This document shows, one piece after another, positions 20,274-29,693 of a stretch of DNA of 64,000 nt (position 1 is its first letter; each line of letters opens with the position of its first letter). The notes beneath the pieces are model-generated. The model saw only the letters and a program-made list of their open reading frames with translations. It was not told the DNA's origin and did not search any database. The DNA lies in NCBI GenBank assembly GCA_019423685.1, contig JAHZAY010000001.1, positions 186,001 to 250,000 on the forward strand, in the 5' to 3' direction. The translations under genes were made by a program, and so were the position numbers. Source of the stretch: Clostridiales bacterium. GTDB taxonomy: Bacteria > Bacillota > Clostridia > Oscillospirales > Ruminococcaceae.

Positions 20274-21071
20274 CTATTCTAGTTTGTTTCGGCACATCTC
20301 CCAGATCGCGACCGTCGCCGCTGCCGCCGCATTGAGCGATTCAGCCCGGCCCGCCATCGGGATAACCATCGGCGCTGTGCAGGCGGCAATGACCTCCTCG
20401 CGCAGGCCGCTGCCCTCATTGCCGATCACCACCGCGCTGGGGCGGGAAAAATCCACCTCGGTAATCGGGATGCTGTCGCGGTGCAGCGCCGCGGCATAGA
20501 CCTGCATGCCGCTTTGGCGCAGCGCTGCAATGCTTTCGCACAGATGGTCGGTCACCTGCACCGGCAGCCGGAACACCCCGCCCATCGTTGCGCGGAGGGT
20601 TTTGGGTGCATACAGATCGGGGCAATCGGAGGAAAGCAGGATCAAATCGACGCCAAAAGCTTCTGCGGTGCGGATGATGGTGCCGATGTTGCCGGGGTCT
20701 TGCAGCGACGAGAGGACAACGATCCGATTCTTTTTTATTGTATCAAGCTGTGCGCAATTGTCAAGTATTGGGAAAACGCAAAAGATGCCCTGCGGTGTCT
20801 GGGTGTCGGAGAGTTTTGCGGCCATCTCCTCGGTGATGCAGTAATTTTCCGGCGACCTTTCCAACAGCTCCCGGCACTCCGGCCGCTGCTGCATGGCCTG
20901 GGTGACAAAGACCCGCTTGGGCGCCAAACCGCTTTGCAGGGCGTCCTGGCACAGCCGCAGGCCCTCAGCCAAAAAGGCTGCCTGCTGTTGGCGTTCCTTT
21001 TTGGAGCGCACCAGTTTTGCGGCCGATTTGAGTTTGGGGTTGTCCTTGGAAGAGAGGGGAAAAATCTGCAT
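20274..21071 (-). CDS. SpoU/TrmH-family RNA 2'-O-methyltransferase
   Basis: 265 residues from the ATG at 21071, which follows AAAGGAAG by 6 bases; the frame is open 27 codons further up without a good start. An N-terminal substrate-binding domain (about 1-95) precedes the SPOUT knot with motifs NIGTIIRTAEAFG, VIGNEGSGLREEV and IPMAGRAESLNAAAAATVAIWE. These enzymes methylate ribose 2'-OH groups of rRNA or tRNA with SAM; the exact site cannot be read from the sequence. Lies just after the rplT terminator. Confidence 0.92.
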   Translation of the reverse strand: MQIFPLSSKDNPKLKSAAKLVRSKKERQQQAAFLAEGLRLCQDALQSGLAPKRVFVTQAMQQRPECRELLERSPENYCITEEMAAKLSDTQTPQGIFCVFPILDNCAQLDTIKKNRIVVLSSLQDPGNIGTIIRTAEAFGVDLILLSSDCPDLYAPKTLRATMGGVFRLPVQVTDHLCESIAALRQSGMQVYAAALHRDSIPITEVDFSRPSAVVIGNEGSGLREEVIAACTAPMVIPMAGRAESLNAAAAATVAIWEMCRNKLE

Positions 21072-21149
21072 AACCGGCTTCCTTTCATAATTGGGCAAAT
21101 GGGGGTGGATTTTAGCTGCGGCGATGCGGGTACAATTATCCGCAATTAA

Positions 21150-21186
21150 CAAAATACGCCCGTTGTCATACGACCCGGGCGTTTTG
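21150..21186 (-). terminator. Intrinsic terminator of infC-rpmI-rplT
   Basis: A 7-bp stem (ACGCCCG at 21156-21162, CGGGCGT at 21176-21182) followed on the minus strand by ATTTTG, placed immediately after rplT. Confidence 0.75.
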
Positions 21187-21194
21187 TCCTAAGA

Positions 21195-21548
21195 TTAGAG
21201 AGCTGCTTTTGCCTTTTCAACAAGAGCGGTGAACGCTGCCTCATCATGGATAGCGATCTCAGAGAGCATCTTTCTGTTCAGATCAATGCCGGCTTTTTTC
21301 AGGCCATTGATGAATACAGAGTAGTTGATGTTGTTTGCGCGGCAACCAGCAGAAATTCTGGTGATCCACAGTCTTCTGAAATCACGTTTTTTCTGTCTGC
21401 GGCCGATGTAAGCATAGTTGCCGGATTTATAGACAGCCTGTTTGGCCATCTTAAAATGTTTGGATTTGCTGCCAAAATAGCCTTTAGCAAGTTTCAGAAC
21501 TTTTTTTCTTCTTTTGCGAGTCATCATCGCGCCCTTAACTCGAGCCAT
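21195..21548 (-). CDS. rplT: 50S ribosomal protein L20
   Basis: 117 residues, the family length, very basic, with MARVKGAMMTRKRRKKVLKL at the start and the conserved YIGRRQKKRDFRRLWI stretch. L20 binds 23S rRNA early in 50S assembly and represses its own operon in several bacteria. It is the last gene of infC-rpmI-rplT. Confidence 0.98.
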   Translation of the reverse strand: MARVKGAMMTRKRRKKVLKLAKGYFGSKSKHFKMAKQAVYKSGNYAYIGRRQKKRDFRRLWITRISAGCRANNINYSVFINGLKKAGIDLNRKMLSEIAIHDEAAFTALVEKAKAAL

Positions 21549-21600
21549 ATTTATATCCCTCCGTGTAGGTTATCTGGATTTTTCTGTTTGGAATGTTCGA

Positions 21601-21804
21601 TTATTCGTATGGAAGCAGATGTCTGAGTGCTGCTACGTTGGTCTTGTCGGCGTAGGTAGCTTTTCTCAGGCCTCTTTTGCGCTTGGTGGTCTTGCGGCCG
21701 TTGTTGAGCAGGTGGCTCTTGAAAGCATGAGCGCGTTTTACCTTGCCATTTTTGGTTACTTTAAAGCGTTTTTTCGCTCCAGAATGTGTTTTCAGCTTTG
21801 GCAT
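21601..21804 (-). CDS. rpmI: 50S ribosomal protein L35
   Basis: 67 residues beginning MPKLKTHSGAKKRFK and rich in lysine and arginine, exactly the L35 pattern. It lies 13 bases after infC and 52 bases before rplT in the conserved operon order. Confidence 0.98.
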   Translation of the reverse strand: MPKLKTHSGAKKRFKVTKNGKVKRAHAFKSHLLNNGRKTTKRKRGLRKATYADKTNVAALRHLLPYE

Positions 21805-21817
21805 TGTTGTTTCCTCC

Positions 21818-22411
21818 TTATTCTTGCTTTGCAGGCTGTTGTGCGGTCTCCTCTTCCGGTTTCTCTTCCTTAGGGGCGGATTTGCCGCCGGACTTTGGCG
21901 CCGGTTTTGCGGAGATGAACATGATCAGGCTGCGCCCTTCCATTTTCGGAAGCTTATCAATGACGCCGACATCCGCGCAGGCATCCGCAAAGCGTTTGAT
22001 GGTTGCGTTGCCCAGCTCCGGGTGAGCCATTTCGCGTCCACGGAAGCGGATCGCAACCTTGACACGGTCGCCGTGCTCCAGGAATTTTTTGGCCTGATTC
22101 ACCTTTGTTTCAAAGTCGTGCGTATCGATCTTCAGCGACAGGCGGATTTCTTTGATCTCGACCGTCTTCTGTTTCTTTTTAGCTTCCTTTTCGCGTTTGG
22201 CCTGCTCAAAGCGGTACTTGCCGTAGTTCATAATCTTGCAAACCGGCGGCACCGCCTTTGGCGAAATGTTAACCAGGTCCAGGTTTTCCCTCTGCGCAAT
22301 CTGAAGAGCTTCCTTGGAGCTCATAATCCCCAGCGGGTTGCCGTCGGGGCCAATTACGCGGACTTCCTTTTCTCTGATTTCTTCATTGATCGGCATTTCC
22401 TTTTTGCTAAT
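21818..22411 (-). CDS. infC: Translation initiation factor IF-3, AUU start
   Basis: 197 residues with the IF-3 N domain (INEEIREKEVRVIGPDG), lysine-rich linker and C domain (LRLSLKI-type KEIRLSLKIDTHDF), followed by a short P/K/E tail. The start is most likely ATT at 22411: GGAGGTG (22419-22425) stands 7 bases before it, whereas the next ATG (22396) has no spaced ribosome binding site. IF-3 discriminates against AUU, so an AUU start gives autoregulation, as known for E. coli infC. The reading frame is open up to 22519 without a suitable start. The leader holds an attenuator-like hairpin. Confidence 0.94.
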   Translation of the reverse strand: MSKKEMPINEEIREKEVRVIGPDGNPLGIMSSKEALQIAQRENLDLVNISPKAVPPVCKIMNYGKYRFEQAKREKEAKKKQKTVEIKEIRLSLKIDTHDFETKVNQAKKFLEHGDRVKVAIRFRGREMAHPELGNATIKRFADACADVGVIDKLPKMEGRSLIMFISAKPAPKSGGKSAPKEEKPEEETAQQPAKQE

Positions 22412-22449
22412 GGTAAAGCACCTCCAAAGCACCTCAAGTAAAAATGAAA

Positions 22450-22615
22450 GCGCAGACGGGGTCCGCCTGCGCTCAATAACCATTCCAAGTCCCAATTGCG
22501 GGACAAACTGCCCGGCCAAAAAAGCCGAAGCAATTTCTTTTTTGGTATTGACCTGACTGCACCAAATCGTGAGCCGGTGAGAACGGAACCGTGTTCTGCT
22601 TTGTTTTCGTAAGTA
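22450..22615 (-). promoter_or_regulatory. Leader of the infC operon with attenuator-type terminator (L20-leader-like)
   Basis: The transcript has about 200 bases before infC. It ends in a 10-bp hairpin with a 3-base loop (22450-22472; arms GCGCAGGCGG/CCGTCTGCGC on the minus strand), then TTTCATTTTT, an intrinsic terminator about 25 bases before the infC ribosome binding site. Upstream are a GTCCC/GGGAC hairpin (22489-22504) and a conserved-looking segment with CACGG/CTCACCGG. Firmicutes infC operons are commonly controlled by an L20-binding attenuator here; assignment to that family is inference. Confidence 0.65.
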
Positions 22616-22644
22616 ACTTTAGCACACTTTTTGTGGATTGTCAA
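22616..22644 (-). promoter_or_regulatory. Promoter of infC-rpmI-rplT
   Basis: On the minus strand TTGACA (22639-22644) and TAAAGT (22616-22621) are 17 bases apart. The -35 is perfect and the -10 matches four of six positions. Confidence 0.75.
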
Positions 22645-22697
22645 CACCTTTTTTCGCTTTCGGCAAGGTGCATCAAAATCCCACATCCGGCCGCCCG

Positions 22698-25600
22698 CTA
22701 TTGGATAAAAATTTCCCTGCCCAGATAAAACGAGTAGAGAATCTTTTGTTTGACCGGCATGCCGGTGCTGCCGGCGATCATCCTGGCGTACAGCGACAGC
22801 TGCCGCTGATAGCGCTCGTACAGCGTCTGTTGGCTGGCGCGGTCGGTCTTAAAGTCGACCAGCACCCACCCGCCGTCCTCCTCAAAGACCATATCCGCGA
22901 TGCCCTGCACGGTGATCTGGTGTTCCCCGATGTTGGGCACCACCGCTGCAAGCTCCTCTTTGCCCAGCTCCATCTGGAAGGCAAACTCCCTCCGGACATT
23001 CTGGGAGCGCAGGCTGCGGGCAAACACCTCAGACCGATAATACTGCGCGATGGCCCCTTTATCAAGGCTTTCTGCCTCGCGCCCAGTCAGGTAGCGCTCC
23101 CGCACCATTCGCTCCACTTCCCCCTCCAGGTCCTGCATGGCGTGGGCGTGGTCTGCGCAGCTCATAAAGGTGTGCAGCGCGGTGCCCCGCTGGGCGCCGG
23201 TGAGTGCCTGTTCCTCCTTTAAAAAGGAAGGCTGCCGCGAAAAGGGCTGTTCTGCAAAGGCGCCCTCTCCCCCATGCACCACCTGGGAGACCGAGAGTTT
23301 GGTGACAATCTCCCGCGCCTGATTATCCGGATAGTTGTCGGTGCACAGCGCGCTGATCTGCTCCACAAGCGCCTCCTGCGGCTGCTCATGCAGCTCGATC
23401 TGTTCGCTTTGCTGCTCCTGCAATTCCTCCTGAACCTTTGCCAGCACCGGCAAAAACCGGCTCTTGGTGGGGAGGACATCCTCGGGCAAAAAGCCCTGAT
23501 CCATACAGATCTTGGTAAAATCGGGATGAAAGGTGAGGCTCATCAAAATCCAATCGGCGTAGCTTGCCGCGCCCCGCGCCACATAAGGGGAGATGCGTCC
23601 CTTTTCCGTCAGGGCGTTGGCGTAGCCCGACATCTTTTTTTCCAGGTGGTTTTGCACCGAGGTGAGGATCAGCTTTTCGCGGGCGCGGGTGAGCGCGACG
23701 TAGAGGATGCGCATCTCCTCCGACAGCGCCGAGCGTTCCAGCTCCAATCGGAGCGCCTGCATCGGCACGGTGGGGTACTGTTTGCGGGTGACAAAATCCC
23801 GCGCGCAGCAGGCAAAGCCCAGCTGGCTGTGCAGCAGCAGATTGTTGTGCAGGTCCTGGGTATTAAACTTCTTTGCGGTGTCGCACAAAAAGACGATCGG
23901 GAACTCCAAGCCCTTGGAGTGGTGGACACTCATAATGCGCACCGCATCCGACTGGTCGGTGACCGAGCTGGCGCACGACCAGTCCTCTCCGCGGCTGACC
24001 ATCTTGTCCACAAACCGCAAAAAGCCCGCGATCCCCTTCTGTCCGCCCGCCTCATACTCCTGTGCGTACTGGACAAGCAGGCGCAGATTGGCCTTGCGCA
24101 CCTCCCCATACTTCATCGCCAGCACCAGGTCCCACAAGCCGGTGCGCTCGATGAGCTGCTGGATGAGCTGGTGGGCGGGGCTATAGGCAGCGATGGTGCG
24201 CAGCTGGGAGAAGGATTCGAGGAACTGCCGGCACAGGCCCTGCCTGTGCTGTTCTTGCTGGCTGTGTCCCTCCCCGGCCGCAATCGCCTGGCAGTTCAGG
24301 TAGAGGTGCCGGCTGCGGTCGTGCAGGCGCAGCACGGCCATATCGTCGGCGGTGAAGCCGTACACCGGCGACATCATCGCCGCGGTGAGGTGGATGTCGA
24401 TGAGCGGGTTATCCACTGCGCGCAGGATGGAGAGCGCAGTGGAGATCTCCACCGTCTCCAAAAAGCCGCTGCGCGCGTCGGTCCAGACCTCGATGCCCTC
24501 CTGCGAGAGCGCCTGGCTGTAGATTTCGGCGCGGTTCTTCATCGAGCGCAGCAGGATGCAGATGTCCTTCGGGCGCGCCGGGCGCAGCTGGCCGCCCTCG
24601 GTGACGGTAAAGCCCTCGTCGAGCATCCGCCGGATCTGCTTTGCCACATAGTTTGCCTCGGCAAGCGGGTCGGAAAGCTCCTCGCTCTGATTTTCGATCA
24701 GGTGCACCTCGGTGATGGCGTCGTCCTTTTCGGGGTAGGATGCCGCCGCCGTGAGCATCTCGCTGTCGGTATAGTCGATCTCGCCGACCTCCCGGCTCAT
24801 CACCGCCTCAAAGAGGTAGTTGATGCTGTCGGTGACCTGACTGCGCGAGCGAAAGTTGTGGGAGAGGACAATTCTGGCCGGATAGTGCTGCCCATCATAG
24901 TCGTGGAAGGTGTTGCGCTTTTCGATGAAGATTTCCGGCATGGCCTGGCGAAAGCGGTAGATGCTCTGCTTGACGTCCCCGACCATAAAGAGGTTATCCG
25001 GGCGGGAGACGCTCTGAAAGATCATATCCTGGGTGGCGTTGGTGTCCTGATATTCGTCCACCAGCACATAGGCAAACTGTTCGCTCAATGCGGCAGCAAG
25101 CGGGGTCTTTTCCCTCTTGCCGTCGCGCTCCTGCACCAGCAGCTGCACTGCAAAGTGTTCCAGGTCGGAAAAGTCCAGCAGGCGGCGTTCCCGCTTTGCC
25201 TGCATCAGGCGCCGGTCGTAGTCGAGCACCAGATCGAACAGCGTCTCGATGCGCGGGCGCAAAAAGCGGATGTCGTCCAGAAAGCCCGCCTCATCGACGC
25301 AGAACAGCTCCTCATCCATCTGCTTTACGATCTCCTGCGCGCTCTTGCGCAGCGACTGCACCAGCTCCTTTTTGTCGGTGTCCTCATAGCCGCGCAGCGC
25401 CCCGAGCCGCGCAAAGCGCACGTTGCGCAGCTGCTGGCAGATGTCGTCCCACCTGCCGGTGTGCAGCAGGTTATACAGCTGCTGCACCTGCACAAGGTCG
25501 CTCTCAAACGCCGAGAGGTAGGCCTTTTCCATCGCTTCATCCCCGCGGATTTCGCGGATGGCTCGTTCCAGCTGGGTCCTTGCATAGGTGAGCGCGTCGA

Positions 25601-26267
25601 TGGCATACTGCAAAATCACCTTGCCCCACACCGTCTGGCCGACCGGGATGCGGTCGTCGTACATCAAAAGCTTTTCGTCCAGCCATCCCTTATAAAATGG
25701 ATGGGCACGCACAAACTCATACAGCCGGTGCAGCGCGCTTTGCAGCCCCTTGTCGTCCCTGCCGGAGGAGACCAGCTCGACCAGATCGGAGAAGCGCCCA
25801 TCGTTTTGCTCATAGTTTTGCTCGATGGTCTCCTGTGCGATGTCCTCCTCCAGCAGCTTGATCTCATTTTCGCCGCCCAGACGAAAGTCCGCCGGAATAT
25901 CCAACAGCTGAAAATTGGCGCGCACCAAATCCAGGCAGAAGGCGTGGACGGTGCTGATGTGCGCGGCGGCAAGCAGGGTTTGCTGGCGCTGCAGGTAGCT
26001 GTCGGAGGGGTCCTGGGCAATCAGCTCGTTTAGGCGCGCCTGGATGCGCTGGCGCATCTCCTCGGCGGCAGCGTTGGAGAAGGTGACCACCAGGATGCGG
26101 TTTGCCTCCACGGGATTTTCCCGGTCGGTGAGGATGTCGATGACCCGCTGTACCAGCACCGCCGTCTTGCCGCTGCCGGCTGCCGCCGACACCAGCACCG
26201 TTCCTCCCCGGCAGGAGATGGCCCGCTGTTGGGCCTGGGTCCATTTGGGTTTATTCTGTTTTTCCAT
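22698..26267 (-). CDS. addA: ATP-dependent helicase/nuclease AddA
   Basis: 1189 residues. UvrD-type helicase with Walker A SAAAGSGKT (about residues 28-36), LVDEYQDTN, and a C-terminal RecB-type nuclease with LVDFKTDRA. AddA with AddB processes double-strand ends to Chi-regulated 3' overhangs for RecA. The ATG at 26267 overlaps the end of addB by 17 bases and has GAGGAAG upstream, so the two subunits are translationally coupled. No clear terminator follows; the infC promoter is directly downstream. Confidence 0.97.
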   Translation of the reverse strand: MEKQNKPKWTQAQQRAISCRGGTVLVSAAAGSGKTAVLVQRVIDILTDRENPVEANRILVVTFSNAAAEEMRQRIQARLNELIAQDPSDSYLQRQQTLLAAAHISTVHAFCLDLVRANFQLLDIPADFRLGGENEIKLLEEDIAQETIEQNYEQNDGRFSDLVELVSSGRDDKGLQSALHRLYEFVRAHPFYKGWLDEKLLMYDDRIPVGQTVWGKVILQYAIDALTYARTQLERAIREIRGDEAMEKAYLSAFESDLVQVQQLYNLLHTGRWDDICQQLRNVRFARLGALRGYEDTDKKELVQSLRKSAQEIVKQMDEELFCVDEAGFLDDIRFLRPRIETLFDLVLDYDRRLMQAKRERRLLDFSDLEHFAVQLLVQERDGKREKTPLAAALSEQFAYVLVDEYQDTNATQDMIFQSVSRPDNLFMVGDVKQSIYRFRQAMPEIFIEKRNTFHDYDGQHYPARIVLSHNFRSRSQVTDSINYLFEAVMSREVGEIDYTDSEMLTAAASYPEKDDAITEVHLIENQSEELSDPLAEANYVAKQIRRMLDEGFTVTEGGQLRPARPKDICILLRSMKNRAEIYSQALSQEGIEVWTDARSGFLETVEISTALSILRAVDNPLIDIHLTAAMMSPVYGFTADDMAVLRLHDRSRHLYLNCQAIAAGEGHSQQEQHRQGLCRQFLESFSQLRTIAAYSPAHQLIQQLIERTGLWDLVLAMKYGEVRKANLRLLVQYAQEYEAGGQKGIAGFLRFVDKMVSRGEDWSCASSVTDQSDAVRIMSVHHSKGLEFPIVFLCDTAKKFNTQDLHNNLLLHSQLGFACCARDFVTRKQYPTVPMQALRLELERSALSEEMRILYVALTRAREKLILTSVQNHLEKKMSGYANALTEKGRISPYVARGAASYADWILMSLTFHPDFTKICMDQGFLPEDVLPTKSRFLPVLAKVQEELQEQQSEQIELHEQPQEALVEQISALCTDNYPDNQAREIVTKLSVSQVVHGGEGAFAEQPFSRQPSFLKEEQALTGAQRGTALHTFMSCADHAHAMQDLEGEVERMVRERYLTGREAESLDKGAIAQYYRSEVFARSLRSQNVRREFAFQMELGKEELAAVVPNIGEHQITVQGIADMVFEEDGGWVLVDFKTDRASQQTLYERYQRQLSLYARMIAGSTGMPVKQKILYSFYLGREIFIQ

Positions 26268-29200
26268 CCTCTTCCTCCTTGAGTGCCTCAAAGAATCCTG
26301 CTCTGCCCATCTCGGTCAGCTTGTGCTGCCTGTCCTGCTGCTGGTGTTGGCAGATCGGCTTATAGTCGCAGTACTGGCAGGGCTCATACCCCATTCCCAC
26401 CGACGGCGAGGCCTCGATCTGTCCATCCAGCAGGTGCTGCGCCATGCCGGAGAGCACCCGCTCGATGTGGCGCTGAATCCGCCCCATCTGCTCGAGGGTT
26501 GCAAGGCTTGAGCGCGCATCAAAGCTGCCGTCCGACTTTGTCTTGACCGGGATAAACACGCCGGCAATCTCATGTTCCATGCCCGCCACGCACGTCGGGT
26601 CCTCCAGCACCAGTCCGCTCATCTTATAGCGCTTTTGGTGTTCGCGTTCGACCTGCTCGTCGGTGGCCTCGCGGGAGGTGCTGATGATGTGGTCCTTTGC
26701 CGGCAAATAGAGCACCCCCGCCGGCAGGCAGTCTGCCAGTTCTCCCCGGCCGTTTTTCCAGATGGAGAACAGGTAGATGAGCATCTGCAGGTTGAGCCCA
26801 TAATAGACGTCGTCCAGCCGAAACGCCTTGGTGCCCGATTTGTAGTCGACCACCCGCACATATTTTTTGCCGTCCTGCTCCATCAGGTCCACCCGGTCGA
26901 CGATGCCCTCGACGCTGACGCGGGTGCCGTCTGCAAGGGAGAGCTCGAGCGGGGCCACTTCGCCCCCCTGCCGGATGGGCAGTTCAAAGCGCACCGGCTC
27001 AAAGTCGCTCTGGGCAAACTCCCGCGCCAGCTGCATGAGCAGCCGGGTCAGGGTGATGCTCAGCCGCTCAAACAGGTAGTGAAAGCGCCGGCTCAAAGCC
27101 TCGGTGCGGCTGACGCGGTCGGACAAAAATTCGTGCAGCAGCTGCTGCACCTCCTGCTGCATCTGCTGGGGCTGCAGTTCCCCCAGGCCCTTGCCGCCGT
27201 GGGTGCGCACCATCCGCTCGAGCACAAAGTGGATGATGGTGCCCGACTGCATCGGGGAGATTTCCACCTTGCGCCGCGCCTGCAAATTCAGTCCTCCCGA
27301 ACAAAAATAGGCAAACGGGCAGGTGAAGTACCGCTCCACCCGCGAAGGGGACAGGCGCATGCGGCTGCCAAAGAGCATCCGCGAGATCTCGCGGTCGCGG
27401 ATGCGAAACGCCCCCGCCTGCATGACCGAGAGCACCTGTTCCAGCCGGTCTGCGTAGGGCCCGCGGCGCACCACCTCAAGCAGGGAGGCGGTGAAGGGGG
27501 TATCCTTGCGGATGTTGCGGCAGAGCGTCTCGAAGGCGGTCTGATCGTTTGCGATATAAAACGATTCCGGAAGGCTGGCCGCACTGCGCGCACAGTCCGG
27601 AAAGATGGTGAGGATCTTATGCAGGGCCGGCGAGTCGGGCGTCGCCTCGCCGGTCAGCTTTGCCGTATGGCAGCTCAGAAACAGCTGGTCGGAGGGAGAA
27701 CTGATCGCCGAATAGAGGTAGTACTTTTCGTAGTCGCTCAGCTTGATGACCGACGGGTTGAGCTGGATGCCGCTTTCCTGCAAGCGGTCGCGCTCGGTCT
27801 CGGAAAAGAGTCCGTTTTCCGAGAGCTGCGGCGGGAACTCTCCGAGGTTGAGCCCCAGCACAAAGCTGACCTTCGGCTGGTTGGGGCGCATGCGGTCGGC
27901 GCTGCCGATCGAAACCTGGTCGAGGGTATTGGGGATGGAGCCGATGTCGCTGGAGAGGGAGGCCATCACAAACAGTTCGCGCAGCTGCGCGGGTGGCAGC
28001 GCGATGTCCCGCAGCACCTGGGCGAAGGTGTCGAGCAGTTCGACCAGAATCTCCCAAGCGCTCTGATTCAGGTGCAGCGCCCGCTGTTGCTGGACGGTGA
28101 GCTGCTGGTCTGCCGCCATCTGGGCAAGACGCTGCTTGGCCCCGGTATCGATGAGAAAATCGTAGAGTCCCTGGGCAAACTGCCTTCCGGTACACTGCTC
28201 CCCAAGAGCGCTTTGCAGCCTGCACAGCGGCTGCACAATCGCTGCCGCTGTCTGCTGGATTTCATCCAGCTGCGCGCGGTCCTCCTGTGAAAACTGCTCG
28301 ACCATGCCGCGCGGATGGTTGGCAAAGCCCTCCTTTGAGAGCCAGAGCTTGTGATCTACGCCCCAGACAAAGCAGTAGTTTTCCAGCATCGCCACCTGTG
28401 TCTCGGAAAGGCCCAGCAGCGGGTTTTTGCCCAGCGCCAGCATGTGCTGGGTATCAAAGTTGGTATGTAGGGCATCGAGCGCCGAAAAGAGCAGCGAAAA
28501 CACAGGGATGGTCTGCACATCCTCCCTGCGGTCGAAAAAGCAGGGAATGTTGTACTTTGGAAACAGATCCTCGATGGCGGTCAGATACGGCTCCACCTGG
28601 CGGGCTATGACGGCAATCTGGTTGTAGCGCAGCCCCTGCTGGCGCACAAGCTTGACAATCTGTGCCGCGATAAAGCGCACCTCCTCATAGGGGTTTGGCG
28701 CGCGGGTGAGGCTGACCGCCCGGTTATCCCCCTCAAAGCGGGGCGGGCGCACGGTGGTGAAGTGGTGCTCCAAAAAGCGCAGCGGCGCATTGTGAAAGCG
28801 GGGCGAAGTGCTGAGCGGGTCGGGGCAGGTGTAGGGGATCTGCTGGTCGCGCGCCCAGCCCAACATCTGCAAAAAGGTCTCCTGCGGCACGGCAAAGCTG
28901 CCGTCCGAGAGCGGCTGCTGCTGTTGCACCTCGGGCAGGGCATCCAACGGGAGGCTGACCTCCATGCGCTCACATTCCGAGAGCATCAGCTGCAGCAGCT
29001 TTTTTTCTCCGGCCATGAAGGTCATAAACGAATCGACAAAGATGACGCAGTCCCGGAAATATCCTTTTCCCTCCAGCAGGGCGCAGCAGCGCATGATCCA
29101 GTCCTTTTCATCCTGAAACTGCTCCTCCAGCAGCGCCTGATAGTAGGCGTAGATCTCGGACATCTCCGCGGTCTTTTGCGCCAGCTGCGGCATCGAGGAC

Positions 29201-29634
29201 TTGACCTGCGACTGGCTTGCAAAGTGGTGCAGCTGATCCGGGCGGATGCCGGCGTTTTTAAACTCGTCGATCTGGCGCAGCATCGTCCCCACAAAGGAGG
29301 CGTTTTTGGCCTGCCGGGCATACAGCTGCAGCCCGTCGCGCACCTGCCCGAGGGCCAGACTCATCAAGATCTGTTTGGCCGGCTCGGTGACGACCTGCCC
29401 GGCCATGCCCCCGCACTCGGCAAAAATCCGGTGACACAGGCGGGTGAAGCTGTACACCTCCACCCGCTGTGCATTGCGCTGCAAGGTGCGCGCCACCGCC
29501 TTTTCCATCTCGAAGGAAAACTGCTCGGGCACGATCAGCAGCACCCTCTTTTGCTGTTCGGCCGCCTGGCGAATCTTTTCCAGCACCGCGGTGGTCTTTC
29601 CGCTACCGGCGCGGCCGAGGATAAACGACAGCAT
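26251..29634 (-). CDS. addB: ATP-dependent nuclease subunit AddB
   Basis: About 1127 residues. An N-terminal GRAGSGKT nucleotide-binding loop, a helicase-like central part, and a C-terminal nuclease domain (VVDYKSGTKAF). The iron-sulfur cysteines of AddB are visible: one in FTCPFAYFC and three in PCQYCDYKPIC near the C terminus. An ATG at 29640 is immediately against GGGGGG; the second ATG at 29634 has proper spacing and is preferred. It precedes addA in one operon with its own promoter. Confidence 0.96.
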   Translation of the reverse strand: MLSFILGRAGSGKTTAVLEKIRQAAEQQKRVLLIVPEQFSFEMEKAVARTLQRNAQRVEVYSFTRLCHRIFAECGGMAGQVVTEPAKQILMSLALGQVRDGLQLYARQAKNASFVGTMLRQIDEFKNAGIRPDQLHHFASQSQVKSSMPQLAQKTAEMSEIYAYYQALLEEQFQDEKDWIMRCCALLEGKGYFRDCVIFVDSFMTFMAGEKKLLQLMLSECERMEVSLPLDALPEVQQQQPLSDGSFAVPQETFLQMLGWARDQQIPYTCPDPLSTSPRFHNAPLRFLEHHFTTVRPPRFEGDNRAVSLTRAPNPYEEVRFIAAQIVKLVRQQGLRYNQIAVIARQVEPYLTAIEDLFPKYNIPCFFDRREDVQTIPVFSLLFSALDALHTNFDTQHMLALGKNPLLGLSETQVAMLENYCFVWGVDHKLWLSKEGFANHPRGMVEQFSQEDRAQLDEIQQTAAAIVQPLCRLQSALGEQCTGRQFAQGLYDFLIDTGAKQRLAQMAADQQLTVQQQRALHLNQSAWEILVELLDTFAQVLRDIALPPAQLRELFVMASLSSDIGSIPNTLDQVSIGSADRMRPNQPKVSFVLGLNLGEFPPQLSENGLFSETERDRLQESGIQLNPSVIKLSDYEKYYLYSAISSPSDQLFLSCHTAKLTGEATPDSPALHKILTIFPDCARSAASLPESFYIANDQTAFETLCRNIRKDTPFTASLLEVVRRGPYADRLEQVLSVMQAGAFRIRDREISRMLFGSRMRLSPSRVERYFTCPFAYFCSGGLNLQARRKVEISPMQSGTIIHFVLERMVRTHGGKGLGELQPQQMQQEVQQLLHEFLSDRVSRTEALSRRFHYLFERLSITLTRLLMQLAREFAQSDFEPVRFELPIRQGGEVAPLELSLADGTRVSVEGIVDRVDLMEQDGKKYVRVVDYKSGTKAFRLDDVYYGLNLQMLIYLFSIWKNGRGELADCLPAGVLYLPAKDHIISTSREATDEQVEREHQKRYKMSGLVLEDPTCVAGMEHEIAGVFIPVKTKSDGSFDARSSLATLEQMGRIQRHIERVLSGMAQHLLDGQIEASPSVGMGYEPCQYCDYKPICQHQQQDRQHKLTEMGRAGFFEALKEEEDGKTE

Positions 29635-29663
29635 CTGCATCCCCCCTGTTCAGAATATCTTTG

Positions 29664-29693
29664 ATTATACCACATCCCTCAATCCCGGCGCAA
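29664..29693 (-). promoter_or_regulatory. Promoter of addB-addA
   Basis: Minus-strand TTGCGC (29688-29693), an 18-base spacer and TATAAT (29664-29669) with an extended TGG before the -10. The boxes overlap the stop codon of the gene upstream. Confidence 0.65.

Noticed and set aside
23274..26033. 919-codon open frame opposite addA
   Set aside because: Antisense shadow of addA; low-complexity composition of a reversed coding strand, no ribosome binding site.
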